Source of the DNA: Pedobacter sp. SYSU D00535
Lineage (GTDB): Bacteria; Bacteroidota; Bacteroidia; Sphingobacteriales; Sphingobacteriaceae
NCBI RefSeq assembly: GCF_017355855.1
Contig: NZ_JAFEWD010000001.1
Location: 62,001-126,000, forward strand
Direction of reading: 5' to 3'
DNA: 64,000 nt
Positions within the stretch are counted from its first letter, which is position 1, and each line of letters begins with the position of its first letter. Both the position numbers and the translations under genes were made by a program. The notes beneath the pieces were generated by a model, which worked only from the letters and a program-made list of their open reading frames with translations, was not told the origin of the DNA and made no database searches. Positions 57,821-64,000 of this stretch are shown one piece after another.

Positions 57821-58750
57821 ATGCCAAGAATTTTCACTACTACAATTGCCTTGATTATATCGCTGCACGCTTCTTCACAGATAAATATGAAAGATTCGAC
57901 GATGCAGGTCATCGCTTACTGGAATAAGCAGGAAAAGCAGACTTATCATATCGTAGATGAAAAATTCAAGGTGACAGATAGCGATACTACTTCGAGGGAA
58001 ACTACGGAGTACGATGTCGAGATCACCGTAAGCGACTCCACAGCTAATTCTTTTACGGTTCAGTGGCTTTATAAAAACGTGAGGGTGAAAACAGATAATA
58101 AATTTATTCAGAAGGTGGCCGGCCTCTCAGAGCAGCTTCCCATTGTGTTTAAAACGGATGAAATGGGTGTCTTTCAGGAGGTGCTAAACTGGAAGGAAGT
58201 CAGTGACTACATAAAAAAAGCAACAGCTCTACTGCGGGAGGAGTTTAAAGGCACGCCCAAATTGAAGGAAATTACCGGGCAGGTAGAACAAAGATTTAGC
58301 ACTAAGGCCGGCATCGAAGCATCAGCGATAAAAGATATTATTCAGTTCCACAATTTTTACGGCGGAAAATACACCTTACACGAAGAGGCGACCGGAAAAA
58401 CCAAAATGGCGAATCTGTATGGCGGGGAGCCTTTCGATGCAGAAGTCTCTGTTATTTTGGAGGAGATGGATGAAAAGGAAGATACCGGAATCATAAAATC
58501 CTGGCAAACTATCGATTCTAAACAGGTGACCGAAGCAACGTATGAATATCTAAAAAAGATGGCTTCTAGCTTGGGTAGCCCTGCCCCTAAACGTGAAGAT
58601 CTTCCTGACATGACAATTGAAGACTACCTCGGATCCAGTTTTCATGCCTCCTCAGGCTGGCTTCTTTACAGTGTTCTTGAGCGAACTACAAAAGGTGACA
58701 ATATCACGCAGATCGACAAGAGGACAATTGAGCTGGTTACGGAGGAGTAA
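57821..58750 (+). CDS. Hypothetical secreted protein
   Basis: A 309-residue protein with a short signal peptide (MPRIFTTTIALIISLHASSQ), then an alpha/beta domain rich in charged residues, with strands such as EYDVEITVSDSTANSFTVQW and helices KEVSDYIKKATALLREEF. There are no Cys residues and no catalytic motif that I recognise. It is divergent from the porin-like gene. Function unknown. Confidence 0.7.
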   Translation: MPRIFTTTIALIISLHASSQINMKDSTMQVIAYWNKQEKQTYHIVDEKFKVTDSDTTSRETTEYDVEITVSDSTANSFTVQWLYKNVRVKTDNKFIQKVAGLSEQLPIVFKTDEMGVFQEVLNWKEVSDYIKKATALLREEFKGTPKLKEITGQVEQRFSTKAGIEASAIKDIIQFHNFYGGKYTLHEEATGKTKMANLYGGEPFDAEVSVILEEMDEKEDTGIIKSWQTIDSKQVTEATYEYLKKMASSLGSPAPKREDLPDMTIEDYLGSSFHASSGWLLYSVLERTTKGDNITQIDKRTIELVTEE

Positions 58751-58919
58751 TGGAGGTGCAGCGTAGTCAGAACCGCGGGGAGCTATGAAAGACGCCGTCT
58801 GGAGCTCTCTATCTCTGCAGTAGAACTGCACTTTTCTTCGTCATCCTGAAATTTACGCTGAACTTATTTCAACCCTATTTCAGTATCTCTAGAACCCCTT
58901 TTTACACTTAACCAGGTGC

Positions 58920-59186
58920 TCACGACTTACCCAAATACTCTCTTAACGTACTTTCAATTTTTCCACAGCCCACCAGGAAGGGCTTATCCTCAATGCTGAT
59001 ATTAAAACCCTGCCCTTCCACCATATAGGCTCCGGATACCTTACCGAGAGGAGTAGAAATAGCAAAGCTGCCAGCTGAGGAGCTGCCATTAAAAGTTCCG
59101 CCCGCCTGCGCAATAGCAGTCTGAGCCTTGGCAACAAGGGATTCCGCCGAGCCTTGAAAGGGGATTGTAAAGTTACATTTAGCCAT
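58920..59186 (-). CDS. Small conserved cytoplasmic protein (polyhydroxyalkanoate granule-region-like fold)
   Basis: An 88-residue protein, MAKCNFTIPFQGSAESLVAK at the start, with a beta-rich pattern NGSSSAGSFAISTPLGKVSG, then an ending ESTLREYLGKS. I recall close relatives across Sphingobacteriales and Flavobacteriia, described as hypothetical or resembling the polyhydroxyalkanoate-granule-region family. The role is not known. It is the last gene before repeat cluster 2. Confidence 0.7.
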   Translation of the reverse strand: MAKCNFTIPFQGSAESLVAKAQTAIAQAGGTFNGSSSAGSFAISTPLGKVSGAYMVEGQGFNISIEDKPFLVGCGKIESTLREYLGKS

Positions 59187-59279
59187 AAGGATTGTTTTTT
59201 TGTTTACAACGTGAGGAGCTTGAAATAGTTTAGGTCACTATTGTCTTCCTAAATTCATCTGATTGATACCTACTAATGT

Positions 59280-61280
59280 TATTACTACGTTTGATCCGGA
59301 GGGCTGTGTGAGAAAGGCACCTTCGGTTGCCCTCATAGCCGGGCAGGCCTAGTCCTTTTGTCTTGACACAAAAGGACCCAAAAGTCAAGCCTTCCCGAAT
59401 GTTCCTTTGCCGCACATGCCAACCGCACAAATTTGCTCATCAGCTCGGGGCTGCGTCTGCTTGTCCCCTGAAACGCGCAAACCTTCGCTTCAGACAACCA
59501 GCCAATGCCCCATCCTCCCGCACAAAGTCAGCTGATGCGCAAATTTTTCCCGGAACTTACGGGACGGCGGTCCCATTGATCAACCAAACTGCAGGTTTTC
59601 AACCTAGCTAACCGGTACAACCCTTGATCGCAGGTATTACATTTATCCGTTTAGCAGCTTTTTACCCCATTACTTGTATTAGTTGCTCAAATTGCACTAC
59701 CGTTGATCCGGAGGGCTCGGACTTCCCTCAGTGCCGGCAAGAGTTCCTGGATCAGCAGGGTTTGAGCAAAGGAAGAGGGCATTGGCTGGTTGGCTGAAGC
59801 GCAAGCCTTGTGCGGTTAGGGCCAAGCAGGCGCAGCCCTCGAGCGCTGATGCAGGAACTGTGCGGCTGACTTGGGCGAAAAGGCACCTTGGGAAGTCCTT
59901 GAACTTTTGGTTACTTTTCTTTCAAGAGAAAAGTGACAAGAAAGGCCTGAAAGAGAACGCTTCGCTAAGTCTTGCTTCTTTTCTTTTTGTCTTGACACAA
60001 AAAGAAACAAAAAACTCAAGCCTTCCCGAATGTTCCTTGGCCGCATATACCAACCGCACAAATTTGCTCATCAGCTCGGGGCTGCGTCTGCTTGTCCCCT
60101 GAGTCGCACAAGGCCTTTACTTCAGACAACCAGCCAAGGCCCCATCCTCATGCACAAGCTAGCTGATGCGCAAATTTTTCCCGGAACTTACGGGACGGCG
60201 GTCCCATTGATCGACGTAGCTGCAAGTTTTCAACTTAGCTAACCGGTACTACCCATGATAAAAGGTACCACGGTTGAAGGGACGATGATATTTAGTACTA
60301 CCGTTGATCCGGAGGGCCCGGACTTCCCTCAGTGCCGGCAAGAGTTCCTGGATCAGCAGGGTTTGAGCAAAGGAAGAGGGCATTGGCTGGTTGGCTGAAG
60401 CCTAGGCCCTGTGCATTTAGAGCCAAGCAGGCGCAGCCCTCGAGCGCTGATGCAGGAACTGTGCGGCTGACTTGCGCGAAAAGGCACCTTGGGAAGTCCT
60501 TGAACTTTTGGTTACTTTTCTTTCAAGAGAAAAGTGACAAGAAAGGCCTCAAAGAGAACGCTTCGCTAAGTCTTGCTTCTTTTCTTTTTGTCTTGACACA
60601 AAAAGAAACAAAAAAGTCAAGCCTTCCCGAATGTTCCTTTGCCGCACATACCAACCGCACAAATTTGCGCATCAGCTCGGGGCTGCGTCTGCTTGTCCCC
60701 TAAAACGCGCAAACCTTCGCTTCAGACAACCAGCCAATGCCCCATCCCTAAACACAAGCCAGCTGATGCACAAATTTTTCCCGGAACTTACGGGACGGCG
60801 GTCCACTAATCAACGGAACTGCAAGTTTTCAACTTAGCTAACCGGTACTACACATGATAAAAGGTACCACGGTTGAAGGGACGATGATATTTAGTACTAC
60901 CGTTGATCCGGAGGGCTCGGACTTCCCTCAGTGCCGGCAAGAGTTCCTGGATCAGCAGGGCTTGAGCAAAGGAAGAGGGCATTGGCTGGTTGGCTCAAGC
61001 TCAAGCCTTGTGCGGTTAGGGCCAAGCAGGCGCAGCCCTCGAGCGCTGATGCAGGAACTGTGCGGCTGACTTGCGCGAAAAGGCACCTTGGGAAGTCCTT
61101 GACTTTTGCCCAACTTTTTGTCAAGAAAAAGTTGGAGGAAAAAAGGCACCTTGGGAAGTCCTTAAGTTTTTCAGTGTTTGATTTGATTTTTATTGGCCTT
61201 CAAGAAATCGCTTCGCTAAGTTTTGGTCCTTTCTGGCCTAAGCAAAAAGGACTAGGCCAGCCCGGTCATGAGGGCATTAC
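59280..61280. repeat. Repeat cluster 2: tandem ~600-bp supra-repeat of the same 205-bp unit
   Basis: No real gene in 2 kb. Forward copies start near 59697, 60298 and 60897, spaced by 601 and 599 bases. Reverse copies start near 59384, 60015 and 60616, spaced by 631 and 601 bases. Together they form a higher-order tandem array of about 600 bp. Each 600-bp period has a forward unit, a hairpin segment and a reverse unit. Hairpins include GTCCTTTTGT/ACAAAAGGAC, TTTCTTTTTGT/ACAAAAAGAAA and CCAACTTTTT/AAAAAGTTGG. The 123-codon frames read across units and hairpins are repeat artefacts. Confidence 0.85.
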
Positions 61281-61423
61281 ATCACTACGCCTCTCTCAAA
61301 ATCCCTTCAATCTCTTCATTAATCCCCTTCAACTTCCTCTGACAAAAAACCATCAACCCCTTTTTCTCCTCTTTACATTAATTCCAGTATTTTCATTAAT
61401 TTCCCATGCCTTTATCGCAACCG

Positions 61424-64000
61424 ATGAGTAAATATTCAACCTTATTCCTATTGATCCTGGCGAGCATTGCTTGCTTCGGTCAGCAAAACCTTCAAAATAC
61501 CCGAGAGAGCAGCGAGTTTACCTACGTTTATCCGTTAAACGAGAAAGTAGTCGAACAGCTTTACAAGGGCCTTCCCCTGGATGAAAAATTGTTGACGCAT
61601 CCGGTCGACTCTTTTAAAACAGGTTCCTATTACGAGCCCTCCCTGGCTCCGGGCAACTATCTGAAAGTGTATGCCGATCAGAATTCCCTGAAATATACAC
61701 TGCTCGAACAACGCAGTGCCCAGCTCAAGCTGTTGTCAAATGGAAAAGAGCTCCAGTTTATACTGCTCGACAAGAAGGGGCAGGCGATCAGGGATGCCGA
61801 AGTCTCCGTCAACAACAAAGCGGTATCTTACGATCAAAAGGGAGGGGTATGGCGTGCCGCTTATCCCCGGAAGGACGAAAACCTCGTGCGGGTCTTTTAC
61901 CAGGGAGTGGCTAACTATTCCATCATCGAACGGGACAAGGAAGGGAAGCCTTTTAGTCATTACAGCAACTGGTTCTTGCGCCAATCTCCTATTAAGTACC
62001 TCTTTGTCCCGGCGGAACGCTTGTACAAGCGCTGGGTAAAAAAGCAATACTATGGCCGGCGACAACGGCCCGCCGCCTCAGGCTACCTGGTTTTCAATAA
62101 ACCGTTCTATAAGCCCCTCGATACGGTAAAATTTAAAGCCTATTTGCTTAAACCGAAGGCTCATAAGCCCTTGGATTTGCCACTACAGGTGATACTTAAT
62201 ACACCGCAGGGCAAATCGCTGAAACTTGGTGGGGCCTTATCGCCCCACCCAGGTGCCTATCATTTTGCGTTTCCCCTGCATGACAGCCTGAAGCTGCAGC
62301 TCGACAGAACCTACCGCATTCAATTGAAACACCGGAACAAGCAGTACTATGAAGGTACTTTCGAATACGAAGAATATGAATTAAAGTCAATCTCCTTTAG
62401 TATGCGCGGCGACAAGCCCGAGCACTCTCGAAAGCAAGCCCAGTCGCTTTACTTCCGGGCGCTCGACGAGAACGGCTTGAACGTACTCGATGGCCGGGTA
62501 GAGCTGCTGATTCGGACCCAGTCTGTTTCCGGTTTCAAGAAGGACAGAGTGTTTGTGCCAGACACCCTTTGGAAACACCAACTGAAACTAGACGCGCTGG
62601 GAGAAACCCGGCTCGTGCTGCCCGATTCTATTTTTCCGCATGCAGATTTAGAGTATGTAGCTGAAGCAACTTTCCTCAATAGCAATAACGAGGAAAGGGA
62701 TGCCTCCGAACATTTCGATTTTCAAGATGAACCGGGAAGCGACCTGGAATTTGAATTGAAGGCTGATAGCCTGTATCTCTCTTTCCGTGATCCTGCTGAG
62801 CGGAAAAGGGAGGTAACGATCAGGGCCCTGGACCAGAACGGGGATGAAATCGATCAATTCAGGGCCAGCGTTCCTGGTGCTGCTCCAATAAATTTGCAGG
62901 CCGCCGAGTACGAGGTGGAAGGAGAAGATGTTTCTGACTGGTATGAGTTTGAGCAGGACGAGCATCGTGTGTCAGCCGCTGCCCGCAGGACCGCCGATTC
63001 GATTTTGGTCAGCATTACCAATCCACGAAGGATCCCAATCTGGTATACGGTGTTTAAGGGAAATAAGGTGGTCGACAGAGGAACCACTATCGATTCCGGC
63101 TATAGAAGTGCCTGGCGAGGGAAAGAGAAGGCGACGTTCAGTTACAGCTTTATCTGGGCGGGAGAAAGCGTTGGGGCGAATACCGAGGCGCAGTTTGCAG
63201 AGAAGCAGTTGCAGCTGGACGTTCGGCAACCGCTCGTGGTATCGCCCAGGGAGCGCGCAGAAATGGAGGTTTCAGTTAGGGATGCGAAAGGTAAGGCTGT
63301 TGAAGGGGTCGACCTTACTGCATTTTCCATTACCTCCAAGTTCGATTATCAGGTCCCTCACATACCCTACTTCGGCCGGCGGGCTAAGGCGATACGCTGG
63401 AAACAGGAATTGGAAACAGATGAGGGTTTCAGTGGAAGCAGCAAGCTTGCCTGGGAACGCTGGGGACGGGAGCTGGGCCTGGATTCCATCGCCTATTTTC
63501 GTTTCACACATCCGCAGAAAGAATATAAATACTATGAAAGCGATCCTGATTCCATCACCCAGATTGCTCCCTTTGTGGTGGAGAACGGCGAGATTCTGCC
63601 TGTCCACATCCTTTATATCAACGATAGACCAGTCTATTTCAGTCGGGCGCAACAGCTCAGGCGTTACTCCTTCAAGGTGGAGCCGGGTCTTTTGAATCTC
63701 CGATTCCGGCTGAAAGATAGAATTATAGATGTTGCCGGAGTGAGGGTAGAAAAAGGGAAGAGGCTGGTCATTAGTTTCAACGCAGACCCAAGTCAGCATA
63801 TAAACCTCTCCATTGCTAAAGCTCCCCCCGTGCTCAGTGACGCAGAGGCCAATGTACTGAACCGGTACATGATTTCAGTAGCCGATACCTGGAGCCCGCG
63901 TTATGCAACGGTAAAAGGTCCCGATAACGTATTTCTGCTTTCTTCGGGCGGCGACTCCTATTTCCAGAGCCACCCGAAATTAGTGGGCCCCTTGTCGTAT
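61424..64000 (+). CDS. Alpha-2-macroglobulin-like (MG2) family protein, 5' part (runs off the window)
   Basis: The frame is open from ATG 61424 (or 61406, six residues earlier) to the window edge, 859 residues without a stop, which is why a stop-bounded search would miss it. After a signal peptide (MSKYSTLFLLILASIACFGQ) there are several macroglobulin-like beta domains. The clearest is MG2: SGYLVFNKPFYKPLDTVKFK, followed by AYLLKPK. A charged, linker-like part is followed by more beta domains (LVVSPRERAEMEVSVRDAKG, then AVEGVDLTAFSITSKFD). Bacterial members are periplasmic or surface protease traps or envelope scaffolds. Shadow frames such as 62928-63695 lie in this gene. Confidence 0.8.
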   Translation, partial: MSKYSTLFLLILASIACFGQQNLQNTRESSEFTYVYPLNEKVVEQLYKGLPLDEKLLTHPVDSFKTGSYYEPSLAPGNYLKVYADQNSLKYTLLEQRSAQLKLLSNGKELQFILLDKKGQAIRDAEVSVNNKAVSYDQKGGVWRAAYPRKDENLVRVFYQGVANYSIIERDKEGKPFSHYSNWFLRQSPIKYLFVPAERLYKRWVKKQYYGRRQRPAASGYLVFNKPFYKPLDTVKFKAYLLKPKAHKPLDLPLQVILNTPQGKSLKLGGALSPHPGAYHFAFPLHDSLKLQLDRTYRIQLKHRNKQYYEGTFEYEEYELKSISFSMRGDKPEHSRKQAQSLYFRALDENGLNVLDGRVELLIRTQSVSGFKKDRVFVPDTLWKHQLKLDALGETRLVLPDSIFPHADLEYVAEATFLNSNNEERDASEHFDFQDEPGSDLEFELKADSLYLSFRDPAERKREVTIRALDQNGDEIDQFRASVPGAAPINLQAAEYEVEGEDVSDWYEFEQDEHRVSAAARRTADSILVSITNPRRIPIWYTVFKGNKVVDRGTTIDSGYRSAWRGKEKATFSYSFIWAGESVGANTEAQFAEKQLQLDVRQPLVVSPRERAEMEVSVRDAKGKAVEGVDLTAFSITSKFDYQVPHIPYFGRRAKAIRWKQELETDEGFSGSSKLAWERWGRELGLDSIAYFRFTHPQKEYKYYESDPDSITQIAPFVVENGEILPVHILYINDRPVYFSRAQQLRRYSFKVEPGLLNLRFRLKDRIIDVAGVRVEKGKRLVISFNADPSQHINLSIAKAPPVLSDAEANVLNRYMISVADTWSPRYATVKGPDNVFLLSSGGDSYFQSHPKLVGPLSY

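Noticed and set aside
59731-61431. Three near-identical frames (123, 123 and 166 codons) as a duplicated gene family
   Set aside because: They span repeat unit, hairpin and the next inverted unit, have no signal or domain, and vary as the repeats vary.
62928-63695. 255-codon plus-strand frame
   Set aside because: It lies in another frame inside the MG2-family gene, which is open across the whole stretch and has clear domain motifs. The shadow is Ser/Arg-rich.

Overview
The window comes from a Bacteroidota genome, most likely Sphingobacteriales (a Pedobacter- or Arcticibacter-like organism). Evidence for this is a SusC/SusD pair with an adjacent ECF sigma factor and FecR anti-sigma factor, a giant secreted protein with a type IX secretion sorting tail, TonB-linked receptors with carboxypeptidase-like N-terminal domains, many SSC-type lipoproteins and TAnnTTTG-type promoter boxes. 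No rRNA, tRNA, CRISPR array or complete insertion sequence was seen.

Layout. 0-1.4 kb: AT-rich accessory DNA with the tail of an upstream gene, a coupled small gene, a small membrane protein on the minus strand and an excisionase-type HTH protein. 1.4-5.9 kb: two small regulator clusters, HxlR/SDR/NTF2-like/Tag and AraC/SnoaL-like lipoprotein. 6.6-14.7 kb: the most notable region, a visibly AT-rich four-gene operon coding for an SF2 helicase, a ComEC-like metallo-beta-lactamase-fold hydrolase, a trypsin-like protease fused to a reverse transcriptase, and a family-A DNA polymerase with an altered motif C. The last three genes overlap. It looks like an antiviral or mobile-element system that I cannot match to a named type. 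15.0-15.7 kb: a tandem array of tiny lipoprotein genes of about 195 bp per unit, all too short for ordinary ORF thresholds.

15.7-22.9 kb: core and household genes, namely an M20 dipeptidase, an SRAP-like protein, a polysaccharide deacetylase, MnmE and a beta-propeller glycosidase-like protein. 23-31.5 kb: a Sus-type uptake locus read leftward (sigma, FecR, SusC, SusD, secreted metallophosphoesterase with beta-propeller repeats). 31.7-34.7 kb: an RtcB-PrfH ribosome repair pair with a long leader and a TPR protein. 34.8-43.9 kb: a two-gene secreted operon, a 2807-residue FG-GAP/TIG protein with a T9SS tail followed by a fibronectin-type lipoprotein. 44-50.7 kb: a lipoprotein, a probable single-chain HigB-HigA fusion, a SIMPL protein, and an iron-uptake pair (TonB siderophore receptor and PepSY membrane protein) behind a DtxR-like palindrome.

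50.75-52.6 kb and 59.3-61.3 kb: two clusters of a roughly 205-bp repeat in alternating orientation with covarying hairpins. They bracket a 6.5-kb segment holding a transglutaminase pair, an outer-membrane protein and two small conserved proteins. 61.4 kb to the end: the start of an alpha-2-macroglobulin-like (MG2) protein that runs off the window.
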